NCBI GenBank assembly: GCA_009823395.1
Contig: CM020505.1
Location: 6,813,629-6,877,628, forward strand
Source: Thamnaconus septentrionalis
Taxonomy: Eukaryota; Chordata; Actinopteri; Tetraodontiformes; Monacanthidae
Reading direction: 5' to 3'
Length of the DNA stretch: 64,000 nt
Below the pieces are notes generated by a model, which was given only the letters and a program-made list of their open reading frames with translations, made no database searches and was not told where the DNA came from. Positions 23,868-36,800 of this stretch are shown here, piece after piece; position 1 is the first letter of the stretch, and every line of letters starts with the position of its first letter. A program made the translations under genes and the position numbers.

Positions 23868-26800
23868 CTGAAAACAGACAACAGGAAATGTAACCCCGCC
23901 GCTCACGCTGAATCACGATAACGGCGCAGCCACGGCGTGGTGTTTACACTGCTGGAGGCCCCCCCGTGCAGAAATATTGCAGCGTCCCCGCAAGATAAAG
24001 ATACTTCTGAGGCTGAGCAACTTTGGAAAGTAAGTTTTCAAAACACAAAGTCATTATAAGTAATATTGGGCTGGCGGGCGGCCAAGTCATACTCACAATT
24101 CACGGCCGTTGCCAGACATTTTATATCCTCCAAATGGACACTGTGTGCTCAGAGCGTTGAAGCAGTTTATCCTGGGAAATACACAAAACATCGATCACTC
24201 TTGTGCGCCTGACTCATGTGGTTTGTTATGGTAAAACGGCACATAATTTGGTTCAAAGCAGCTTCGTTACAGCTGCGCTCTGAAGGGCTCGTGTAAAAAT
24301 GTCGTCGTCATTGTTGCTCTTGAAACGGTCTTTTAAAAACCCTGTGTAATCCGAGAGCCACGGGATGTAACAACATAATTCCATTATTGTTTAACAAACA
24401 CAGCTGAATGTTTTCATGTTGTATATTTGCAAATTTGCTATGTGCAGCTGCCCGGAAAGCAAAAAGTTGATAGAGGTTTTAGACTTGAGAGCTGAGAAGA
24501 TCTTTGCGGTTCAGGGAGGTGGCGAAGGTGCGGCCTGGAGATACAATCGAACAAAATGTGGCAAAACAAAGGGGGGGGGTTCTGAATTTCAGTGGAAAAA
24601 AACGTGAGTTTATCACACCGGAGGGTAGAACACATTTCCAAGACATGGCAGCGCAGAGTCACCTGAGTGAGCTATTATACATTAATAGAGGATATTAGAG
24701 AATGGGGGGAAAGTGTCTGTGTGTCTTAAAGATGTAAACAAAATTGTCAGCAGGCGCTGAGGGATGAGGTGGTAACTGGCCGCTATCAGAAATGAACAGC
24801 AAGTAAAAAAAAAATTAAGTAAAAATGTTTCCTCTGCTCACGGAGGATTGCAGTCAAGTGTAACAAGTGGTGAAAAATTCTTGGCAGACACTGAATGTGA
24901 GCTGCACTGTAGCTCCAGCCCCACTTATAGCCATCTGCAGGTAATTACAAAGAACCAGAACAATTTTGGGGGCAAAATGGGGAGGGTTTTTAATTCTTAT
25001 TATTTTTAACGAGCAACTCATTTATGCTAATGAAAACACAAGGTGTGGATGGACACGTTTGATTTTACGTTATTGTCCTGCACCGACAAGCTGCTCTGCA
25101 TATTTATATATCAGAGGAGGGCCGAGCGGAGAGGGGGAGCGAAAAGTGAAAAACTGAACTTTTTTTTCTGGCTTGTGTAATGATAGTGAAGTGGCACGTC
25201 TCCAGTGTACAGTTCCTGGATGCCAGAGTCTGAAATGGTTGATACTTTCCACATGAAAAATATTGCTGATTGCAGCTAAAGAAACACAACAGCAGGAACT
25301 CACCAGACAGTGCCAGCCTGCATGGCTGTGGAAATGGTCAAGGCTTTGTTGATGTCTTTAGTGAAAACAGCACCAACCAAACCGTAGTCTGAGCTGTTGG
25401 CTCGCTCAATCACTTCCTCAATGGTCTTGAACTTCATTATCTGCTGGACTGGGCCAAAGATCTGGAATCACATTAGAACGTTAAGTAATGGGAAACGACA
25501 ATGAGAACAGCTGAGAGAAAGTTTGGGGGAATCTTAATTTCCATATTCTACTGTTTCTCTCAAAAAAAAACTCTAAAATATCGCTAGAAGGTTTTTACGC
25601 TCTCATGCTTCTGGCTGGCCTGGTGTTGGACTCGCAGTCTGAGCAGACCACTGGTGATGCAGTGCTGCACCAGGGCAGCAGGACGCACCGTCAATGGCAG
25701 TGGTGTCACAAGGTAACGAATGATAAAACCTCTACAATTTGAAGCTAAGTGGCTGAACGGCGATTGGAAGATTTTCCATCTCTCCTCGTACCTCCTCTCT
25801 GGCGATGCGCATGTCGTCCGTCACGTCGGAGAAAACCGTTGGCTCAATGAAGAAGCCCTTCAAGCCCAGAGCTTTGCCTCCACACTCCAGCTTGGCTCCT
25901 TCACTGATGCCGCTCTGGATGAACTCCAGCACACGATTCTGCTGCTCCCGGCTGATCTGTAAGGGAGGAGGACAGGCACTTAACAGGGGTCTGGGCAAAA
26001 AAATAAATAAATATCAACAAACATTCTGAAACTTGAAAAGAAATGACTTAAAGAGAGACGAGAGCTTTTCAGAGAATGATGTGCAGCTGATGTTTTAGAT
26101 CGGCAGGCCTCACCTGAGGACCTTGCTCGGTGGTGGGATCGAAGGGGCTGCCCACTATCCTCCTCTTTGCTCTCTCAATACTCCTGCGGACAAACTCGTC
26201 ATATATGGACTCCTCCACAAAGATGCGGGAACCGGCTGTGCAGCACTGGCCTGCGTTGAAAAACACTCCCTGGTGTGCCTGCTCGACAGCCAGATCCACT
26301 GAGGGACGAAAGAAGCAAAAACAGACAGATTTGGGTTTTTTTTTTCCAACAGCAACATCAAATCTGACACGCGGGAGGGAGTTTTTGTAATCAGCTTAAT
26401 AAACAAACAGGGCACATTAGATCAGTCAGAATTGACTAAAGAAATTGCCATCATGTCTTCACCCCAAAGCTCGCTGTGTGTATTACGTTGGGCAAAACAT
26501 TTACTGGAACTAGCCTGAAAATCTGATACCGGACACCTGAGAGACAGGACCCTGCTGTTGCGCATGAAGGGTTAACGGACCCCCATGATTTATGGGTCTC
26601 GGCTGAAGCATCCGACTGAGACAGGGTCCATTCTCCTGATTTACTGGCCTTCAGGAGCCTCTCCAACGGCTGCTTAAAGCATTTGAACACCATGGCACCC
26701 CCAGCTTGGTGAGCCACTCAGAATTTATATGAAACCCATCCATCCACGGGTTTTCAAAGCATTCGGGGGCATTTTAAAATTCCCATTTCACGCGTGTTTA

Positions 26801-29800
26801 TCCACAGATTGAAGGTATCTAGCGTGGGAACCAAACAAAACAAACCATCGTGATGGACCACCAAGAGAGGGGGACAGGTCGGAATAAAGCGTGCTTAATA
26901 ACTCACTGTCGGCATCTGCAAAGATGATGTTGGGGTTTTTTCCTCCCAGCTCCAGTGTCACTCTCTTCAGGTTACTCTTCCCAGCTGCTTCCTGGATCAG
27001 CTTGCCGACCTGTAGAGGAAGCAGATCTAGGGTTTACTCACAGAGATGCAGGCCTGAAGCCAGATCACTAAATCAGCCCGAGACTTTCAAGTGGTCAAAA
27101 CAGGGAATGCATCTCTGCAACATGAGTTCCGCAAACACGCAGAATCAATATCAATTTAATATTTTTTGGAATGTGATGATGTTGACTTGATGTTTTTCAG
27201 CCGGTAACTGCATCTGATGTTTAATGAAGGGCAGGAAGCAGCAGCCACAAGGTGTGTGGGTGGTGCTGAGTGATCCGGATCCATCAGACATTGGAGTTTG
27301 TTGGGGGGCTGGGGCTTTCCAAACAAGTTTGCTGAGTTTGACTTTTATCTTTTGATAACTCTGTAATTTAAACTTCCGTTTTTGCGAGTCACCGACACAA
27401 TCAGAGGTGAACTCTAGAACTTTGGTTGCCACAATAGCGGGAATCGGTTCAACGTTAAACCAGACACGTAGGTGAAACGAGCCATGGTTAGCTTAGCCTG
27501 GGTCAACTTAGATGAGCAACACAGTATAACAAAGACAGCTCAGACTTTAACCTGAATCCTGAATATAACAATAAAACCTGCCAAACCTACTTATACGTCT
27601 GAAAGTTGGGTGATGGCAGATTCACGTGTGTGGGCGTTGCTGGATTATAATGCGATAATGACTCAACATTAGTCCCTAAATAATTTCTAATTAAAGAGAA
27701 TCTCAGAACTTTGATTTTTTTTTTCTTCCAGCAACCGCTTGTATCTTCTCAAGCAGCAAAGGAACTATTGCACGTCTGATTAAAAGAAATGCAGAATTTT
27801 GCCAGTCTTCTCTATGTGGTGACATGTTGAATGTTGTAACAATCAGCAGAACCCAGGATCCTCCCAAACCCTCCCTTATCCTGCAGCCCCAGATAGTGCT
27901 CTTGTTCCTGTTACTCATTTACTCTGCTTATATTTCAAGAGAACTGACAGAAAGACACCCACTGAGCGTCCAACCAACACTATCCACCTCCTGACTCAGA
28001 TGATCTCACTATCTCAAAGGTGTTTCCTAATTTTCCCGTCTGTGTCACACACGCTGCTGCCTGGAAGCAGACAGATTCAGCCCCCTGTGTCACGGCTGGC
28101 ATTCAGACTTTGTAAAATCAAGACAACACGTGGCTCAGCTTGGTGCTGCTAATGCGCCTCCTCGGCCTTTGATCGCAGAGACAGAGAGGCTGACTAAGAC
28201 AGGGGGTCGCGTGAGCTTGCTCAAGCAAGAGTTAAGGAAACAGGCCGGCCAGCGAGACTCCTCCGTGTGGAGTCACGCGTGAGTCAGTCTGAGGATGAGT
28301 TGTGGACTTAAAATCCACCTGTAGCTGCACAACAGCGTGCTCGCCCGTGAGGAGATGCTGCGGTCGTCAGTACATCTCCACCCCCTACATCTACTGCAGC
28401 CTGGTGACTCACTGTCTGGGCACCAGCCGTCTCTTACAGCACTGGTTCTTTCCCTCGCTAACTAGCTCCAGATCGCATGAAACACAAAAAGTAAAGTCAC
28501 TCAAACAGAAAAAAAAAACCCTGGATCAATCACAAAGGAAATGATCAAAAAGACAACATGGAAAAAGATAATGTGGCACCAAGTACCATTTTAGGTACTG
28601 TTAAATGACTCACATCAATAGCAGGAATTTTTGAATGCAGTATTGCTCTAATAAGAATATTTGTTAACTTAGAGCGATATGTTATGTGAAAGTTCCTTCA
28701 AGATTTTGTTGAAGTTGGTGCAGCTTTGTGTAAACTACAAAATCTAAGTGACCGAATGTGAATTCAGCAGTACATGCATGAAATTAAACCTTATCATCTT
28801 AACAGAGGTACATTTGGATTAAACATGATGTTTCATCAATGAAAACACCCAAAACACCAACTTGGTGGTGGTGGAGGCATTTATCCTATATGTAGCCAAT
28901 GTCAACACCAGAAACTACTGTTCAGTAAAAAATGAACAAAAATGAAACTTTAAAGAAGGACTAAGGATTTCAATTAGAATGAGGATATCAGGAAAACTGC
29001 AAAAAAAAAAAACAACAACTGTGGAGTGCTTTTCCTGCTGTCAGGGCGGAAAATCATATGCATGTGGGATGGTGTGGTGTTTATTTAGTCTAATGTCACA
29101 ACAAATTAAAAGAGGCCAGCGAGTGCATTACAAAAGCACAAGGTTGAATGTGTTGCTGCTGCTGCTGTTGCTGCTGGGCTCTTTTGCTGCTCTATCTCTG
29201 TTTAACGCTCCATCAAGTGCACCACAGAGTGAGTAGGAGATGGATAATGGTGGTGGAATAAACAGCGTCATTACCTTTGATTGGCTGTTTAGTTTGCTCA
29301 GTGAAAGAATTGGAAATATCCGCCTTACTTGGACAACATTGTTCGGAAGTCTCTGGATATTGCTGATTTTGTTTACTCCGTGTACTAGTTTTTTCCTCAC
29401 ACACTTGGAAAAAATGTCAATTTAGTGATGAAACAAAGGTTGTTGCAACTGCCAAGAACCTGAGACTGACTGTGTTTGACCAGTCAAAAGTGTTAAGAAA
29501 TCACCTGTCAATTCAATGCCCCGTTTTCCAAGTCAACGTAGTGACTGAACACGTTAGCGAGTTGTTGAATTTGTCTCCCCTCCACATCACTAGTTCTAAA
29601 AGTGTGTCGAAATGCGCAAAAAATGCAGACAACCAGCAAGATTTTCGTCAAAGCAGTTGCAACAACTCTCTCGAAGAAGGCGTGACCGTCTTGTGAAGTT
29701 GGAAAATATTCGACTGATTTGCATAGATTCGCATTTTAATCGGAGGCCAACAAAATGCTGGCGATAACGTGGAAGATTTATATTGGAAATATCCACGTGA

Positions 29801-31700
29801 ATTCCGGACAAATCCCAGTGTAACTGTAAATTTAACGCGATGCGGTTTTATCAGCTGATTCTGTCTGTTGATACAGCAGTTGATGCAGCAGACACCGGGG
29901 AGGAGAGAACACAAGAGGTGAAGCAGCGTTTGGAGGAGAGAATTATTTACACACCGCCGCCAGTGCAAACATGTGCATATGTGTGTGTGAGGACAAAGAA
30001 GAAGAAAAAATCAAGCCCCCTCCCTGTCCTGAGTAGTAATGACAGGGAAGGCAGCTTCACTGCGTTGTTTTACAGTTAGACTTTAACGCAGAAACACAAC
30101 ATCTCCTTATTACTCAACCTGCTCTCACGCTCTGCACATGTTGGTCACTGTGTCACTCAGCACACAAAAACAGGCCGGCAGGCAGCTGCTGGCCTGTGTT
30201 GCATTATATTAGACCAAAGTACCTCGGTGGATCCTGTGAACGCCACTTTGTCTATGCCCATGTGCGACGCTATCGCCGCTCCCGCCGTTGGCCCGAATCC
30301 TGGCACAATATTGACGACTCCCGGAGGAAAGCCGGCCTGTCAAAACAATATGAGAGGAAACAAGCTTTAGCTGGAGATGGCCGCCGAGCCAAGCAAAACC
30401 ACGGGCGGTGCGGGGGAATCCGGACCCAACCCAACCTCCTGACATGCGGAGAGCGGAGGAACATCAAAAAAGGGAGAAGGCAACAGACAGATAGTCTCCC
30501 GAAAGAGGAAAGGAGAGAGAGGGGGAGGGAGAGAAAACAGAGGACTCGGCTGAGATTTGTGGAAACGATAATCGCCCTCCTCCTGCTTGACGGGTTGGAA
30601 ATGTAAAGACATTTACTGACAGTTAAAACTGCTTGTTTAATTTTTAATGAGAAAGGCAATACTTTAATGGTTGTAATACAGTCAGTATACCCGCAATGAC
30701 TGGTGTCACTGAGCTTGGTTGTGATTCTGACCGTCCTCAGTTCCGCAATACAATTTATCAGTGGTTTTGGTTCAAATGCAAACTAGATATAAGCGTTGGC
30801 AACAAGTCAGTGACATCCTTCAAAACAAAGGTCAGATAAGTAAGGTCAGGGCCCCAGCTGCGTTTCGCAACAGTAGAAACAAAGGACAGCTCTCAGGAAT
30901 GGCTCAATCATTGCTAATGCTAATGCAAATGCCTCACACCATTCTAGCTCTATTTTGGGGAAGTTTGTGGTGTATTTCAACCACAAAAACACAAAGTGTT
31001 TAAATGTCGCAATCATTTTTTTCCCCCTCCTTGACACTTTCCTGCTATGACAGCATCGAATGATATGACGTCAGTTTTTCCAGGTTTGGTCAGGCCTCGA
31101 TGTTTGCTGGAGGGTTCAGCTGCTTTTACTTTGAACAGTGGATCTTTAAAGTCCAGCACACTGGACCTTAAAGATGTGTTTGATGTAAATCTATGAAGAT
31201 ATTACCGGTGGGAGCACCACCCACTCAAAGACCAGGAGAATTGAGGCTACTTGGTGCTTTACACACTAGAACAAACAACACACGCAATTTGGTTTGGCTA
31301 AAATATCCAAAAGTATATCCAAATTCAAAAAGTGTTAATCTGAGGTATTAACTTACAGACTGCACAAGGAGGCGACGCTCGAGTTGAACATCTGTTCTTT
31401 GTCGCCTTGTGCTTACGCCAACCTCAGACTATCATAACAAGGTGTCCGCCAAATTTGTGGCGAACACTGTGTACTTGGCTACGGCGGACGCCTCGGCGAT
31501 CGGTGATGATTTGCCCTCGAAGGGGCGGGGCGGCGGCGGCGGCGGCGCGCCGTCATTTTTACCTCCTTGACCAGAGCTGCGACGTAGAGGCAGGTGAGCG
31601 GCGTCTGCTCGGCCGGCTTCAGCACCACCGTGTTTCCACATGCGAGCGCTGGACCCAGCTTCCACGCTGTCATCATCAGAGGGAAGTTCCACTGTACACA

Positions 31701-31735
<35 letters not shown>

Positions 31736-34700
31736 CGGAAAAACACATCATGCATCGGACTGCCACGCTGGGTGGTCACAAGTCAAGCTCAATAAGTCAT
31801 CGCTCTTAAGTCACTTGCTCTCGTTTTCGTTCTGTCTAAACACAGTCAAGTGAGAAAATGTTCTCGGCACTTGTGCAGTATTTTCTCTTCCCACAGAACT
31901 CTGAGAAAGCTGGGAAATTGCAACACATGTGCAATAAAACCCGTATCACTGTACAATACGCAGGCCTGTGTTATTTCTGCTTTGCACAGGAGCCCATGGG
32001 GCTCAGACGCACAACCGCACGCTCGCTGCACTCTTGCACAATCAACAGTGTCTCTTTCCCCCTTGATCTTTTTCCTCCTTTCTCACCGCTCCCCTCCCCT
32101 CGGAACCCGCTGCCTTCCGTCCCGCTCCTCCGCCCCTCTCGCCTCTCGCTCCCTCGTTCTAGATTACTCAAGATCACTGGCACCGTTATTTTGGAGCGGC
32201 GGGGGGAGGAGGTGGCCAGAGGGGAATTACCCGCAGGATTTACCCAAATAAACAGTGACTGTCAGCGAGTTTACGGGAAGACGTGGGACGCGATTCAACG
32301 GGGCGCATTGCTTTTACACTCGACTCGTCAACCCGAGCCGATCTGTTTTGTATTTTAAAGCTTTTATGTTCATTTGTATCAATCATGCGTGACACGTGTA
32401 GGAAGGGAAATACTCACAGGGATAATTTGTCCGCAAACTCCAATGGGCTCGTATCTGGTAAATGTCAGATACTCTCCATCTGTTGGAGGAACACAGTTGG
32501 AGGGGGTCAGACGCACACACACACACACACACACACAGAAAGTAGACTTTTTTTTTCTCAAAGCTTGACACACTGTGGCTGAAACTCATTTAAAACCATC
32601 ACAACCTAATACCCCCGTGTTGTTGATTGTGTTAATTCGTAAATGATTCCACACACAACATTCCTGGGCCCTTTACCCCGGCGAGAGATTTCGTTACATT
32701 TCCTCCTGCAGCAGAGGCCCGTGCGCAGCTTTTAGGTCACAGGGAGATGGGTGTTATGCTGGAAAGGTTTGCTCATTCTTCTTGCATTACTTAAGGAAAA
32801 GGAGGTACTTGCGCTGAGGGTGTGCCATGCTTGTTCATTCTCCAGGAAAACAATTGATATTGAGAAATGTGTGTATGAATTTGTTACAATAGTCGTCAGC
32901 TGATGAAACATTGCCTCATGTTGTGTTTGGACGGCGGTGATTTATGGTAAACGGCGAGCCAGATAATCGTTTTTGAGAAGGGATTCCAGTGCTGGACACA
33001 GGTCTGCGCACATGTTCAAGTTTTTCCGCAGCTCCGCAAAAGTGGTTTGTGAGGCCGTTGTTTTGAAGTTGTTACTAATAAAACCAAAAGATGAAGCCGC
33101 GGCACGAAGATCTCCAGCGTCTTTGGGGTTTGTTTTAAAGTGTGACGTCTGCAAATGACTTATGTGTCAATTTGGAACAGGCCGTGTAAACTATACCAAA
33201 CAGCGCAGGTATAACAATGGTGCCTCACCCAATGACACTCCCCATTCATTTGATACAAATCTAACACAATAAGCTTTGCACGGTGTACAAGATGTACAAA
33301 TATTGGCAAAGATACGCTGCCGCTCTTGGACCGTCCCTGTTTCTGGCGACCTAAAGTCACCCAGTCTCACTTATGTGGGGCCACAAGAGTAGCGCAGCTC
33401 CAAGGTGGAGTCAATATGAAAGTGCAAGCGCTGATTGGTTCGACAGCAGCAAACAAGAGGAGCTTAGGTATATAATGCGGCAGCATCATTTCCCAGGTTC
33501 TCTCACTGATTGGGTTTCTCCTTTTTGTGCTGCGTGTTACTTCATCCACCTTCGAACCTCTTTTATTTTTTTTTTGGAGGGGTGATGCTGGCAGCGGCTC
33601 TCTCAAAACAAGAGACTTCATTGTCTGGATTGGCTGCCACTTCTGACACCTTACTCTCTGCTGCGAGCCCTGCTTTCTACCCAGGCGTTAGCTGTTCATA
33701 TACATATTACAAAAACTTTTAACACAGCTCAAATCGCTGTGTCTGGCTCGAATGGCCTTGAATGACGTTTTGAATGGCCACACATGGTGTCAAAAGCTCA
33801 ACACTCTGGTGTCTCTCTGCTGTTTGCTTGCTTTGACTCATCAGTCAGTGCAACAGTGTGGTTTTTTGGATAGTAAACATCTGGCAGTTCCCATTAAAAT
33901 ACCTCGACGTAAATGGCCATGATACACCAGCACTGGGGAACAATGTGGAGCAGTAATATTCGCCATATCAAGGGCACTGCTATCTGTCATAAGTTGCCAA
34001 ATATAAAGTCCAAATTCTTTTATTCATTTGTTTTCCTAAAAGTATTTGGAATACCATAAAAACAACCTGGATACTTGTCCATACTTGGATACCAAAATGT
34101 CTCCATAGATGGACACATTGTTTTTTCAGTTTGTTTTTTTTCCTCCTGTACATGACACGGCCTCTTTAACACTCTGCTCTTTGGTGCATGAAAACTAAAA
34201 ATCGGCTGCAGTCCTCGAAATCTTACCCATTGGAATGGAAGTGCCGTGGATCTTGTCTGCATATCCAGCAAAGTACCTCAGCGTCCTTATGGTTCCTTGG
34301 AGGTCTACAAACAGCGTCGGCATGAAAGGCTTCCCACTGTTCAGTGATTCAATAGTCTGAGGAGAGAAAGGCCGACGCTTAGAGAAATGTGTCGTATAAC
34401 CTTATGATCCTCGGCATAATTCCACACTACTCCAGCGATTACGCCCTCCCAGGGGTTAAATGTGACACTAAAACAACACGGAGAAACAAAAACAGCCCCT
34501 ATGTTCCAGTTTAGTGTTTTCTCTCAGCCAAAGAGCATTAACATGTATCCATGCGGAGAAGCACATTACTGACTGGAAAACCTCACAGAATCAAATGTTT
34601 AGTTGATTGATTTCAACTAAATCAATATTTTGCACATTGGGAAGACTTTATTACAACACAGTTTCACAAAACAAGACATCCAATAATATTTTTACTTTAA

Positions 34701-36764
34701 AAGAGTCAGTTGAAATAACAGAAAAACAAATGCAAGTCTTATAATAACTTTACTTTGTGTATAAAGAACAGCTGGGGGCAAACAGCATTTTTGTTCTACA
34801 CTTTATGTTGATCTTAAGGAGAATGGTAATGTTGAGGAGACTCACTGCCAGATAGACGCTGTCCCTCTCCACAAGGTCAGCCAGTTTGGACAGCAGGCGA
34901 CCTCTCTCTGATCGCGTCCATCTTTCGCCAGACAGAACCCATAGAGAAGGCCAGGCGGGCCGCCTGCACGGCTTTATCAACATCAGCCTGCGGCACAAGA
35001 GAGGCACATTATTTATTCAAGCCACTCTCTCATATTCTGTTTTCTTTATATGAAAGTGTGTTAAAGGTTGTAGAAGAAACCAAGGAGCTTCAAACTGATG
35101 TTTTTGTATGGAAAGACAGTCGGCTCACTCCAATGGGTTGGGAGTTGACTGGTATTTAGGATCACAGGGAATTATTCTCCTCCGTGCAAAATCCATACAG
35201 AGGACTCAGAAGATGTGCAGTTTACCTTGTCGGCCTCCTGGACTTCACAGATCTGCTCTCCGGTAGACGGGTTGCACGCAGGAAACACCTTCCCACTGAC
35301 CGAGTCCTGCCACTCGTTGTTGATGAAAATCTGCAGAGAAAGAACGCAGCTCGTAAAGTGATTTTGACAAAACGGCTGCAAACACGGGGAGACTGGACTT
35401 GGACGAGACGTGGCTCTCGAACGGAGGAGGAAAAAACGTTTCCTTTCACCGTCGTCAAAACTAACGACCTCGGACTTCAAAGCGGTCCGGCAGTATTTGA
35501 ATTGGCAGGTAATAACTAGGTGTTTTAGACCAGTCGTTTCTTTTTCATGACACCCTGTTGGCTACGGTGACATGTTTGCAGTCAAGCCCTCCAGGATATG
35601 GGAGAATCTCTGGAAATCTGGACTGGGATTCCTGCCCGTCCAGCATGGCTCTCTGGGGAGTGCTCCACCATCCAGACAAAGGGGTGGGTGGGGGCAGGTT
35701 GGGGATGGGGGCGGGGTGGGGTGGTGCGGGGGGCGGAATAAATCCCTATCAGACCACCACCCCCCACCCGACACACACACACACACACACCACACCACAC
35801 CGCCCCGACACCACCACCCGAGCACACAGACACACGTTTCACAACGTCGCTGCTCGTTTACGAGGCCATAAAACACGCGCCGTGTTTGGTTTCTGCGGTG
35901 CGTTAAAGCGGCTTCTCCGTTAAACAACTGCCTGGAAACGACGTGCACGCGCGCACGCACACACGCACAAATTATTAGCAGTCTATTAGCAGCGGGAAAA
36001 AACACACACCACGCGCGAGTTCCGGTGCGAGAAACAACGTAAAACGAAGCTGCGAAAGTTTGCGAGTCCGAGAGACGAGTCGGCCTTTCCTTCGACGGAC
36101 GACGACGACGACGAGAGGAGCGAGAACGAGTTGCAATCAGCGGTGCTGGTATAAAAGCTCCCTCTCGCTCCCACCCACTATGTTTGGATCCATTAGGCCG
36201 ACACTGTTTCCAACGGCCGTCAGTCTGCCTGATGGATGGAGTGTGAGACGAAAATGTGCTCGTGCTAATCTTTCCTTGTGTATACATTTGCTCTGAGCGT
36301 CCCTCCGCTTCAGAGACGGCTTCAGGTTCAAGTGTCCTGGGAGTGGAGGTGGGGGGTGAGAGGTTGGGGGCGGGGAGGGGGGCGGCAAACCCCCTTCGGA
36401 CGTGTTTACCTCGGCGGACGCCTATTAAGCACCCTTTAATTGGCTGCGCGCCGCTGGGCCAAGTTTTTCCTCTCAGGTTGGTATAAAATGCCGGCGAGTG
36501 TGAAAAACAGTCGGAGCGAAGCCTTAACTCTGCTCCCCTCCTCCCCATCTTCCTCCTCTGCCTCCCCCACCTCCACCTCCTCCTCATTCCCACGCCTGGC
36601 GCCCTCGTATTATTGACGTTGCGCATAAATAACCCGCACGCAGACGTTGGAGGTGTTCAGTATCGGCGCGTACCACCCTGCAAGAGCCATACGTTAGACT
36701 CATTCCTCGGCCGCTCCTTTGTAACACGCACCTTCCCTCAACCCTCCCCCAGGCCTCGGCGCGC

Positions 36765-36800
<36 letters not shown>

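Noticed and set aside
31858..32358. 166-codon plus-strand open frame
   Set aside because: It is antisense to aldh1a2 intron 5, with Pro/Ser/Leu-rich content from a pyrimidine tract.
34846..34987. Calling aldh1a2 a pseudogene because of the exon 3 frameshift
   Set aside because: Twelve other exons, all splice sites, the promoter and the catalytic residues are intact, and the total length matches human exactly. A lone 1-base insertion is better explained as an error or rare allele.
35562..36626. 354-codon minus-strand open frame inside aldh1a2 intron 1
   Set aside because: It runs through G-rich and AC-repeat DNA and encodes Arg-rich and Pro/Cys-Val-repeat sequence. It is a compositional artefact within an intron.
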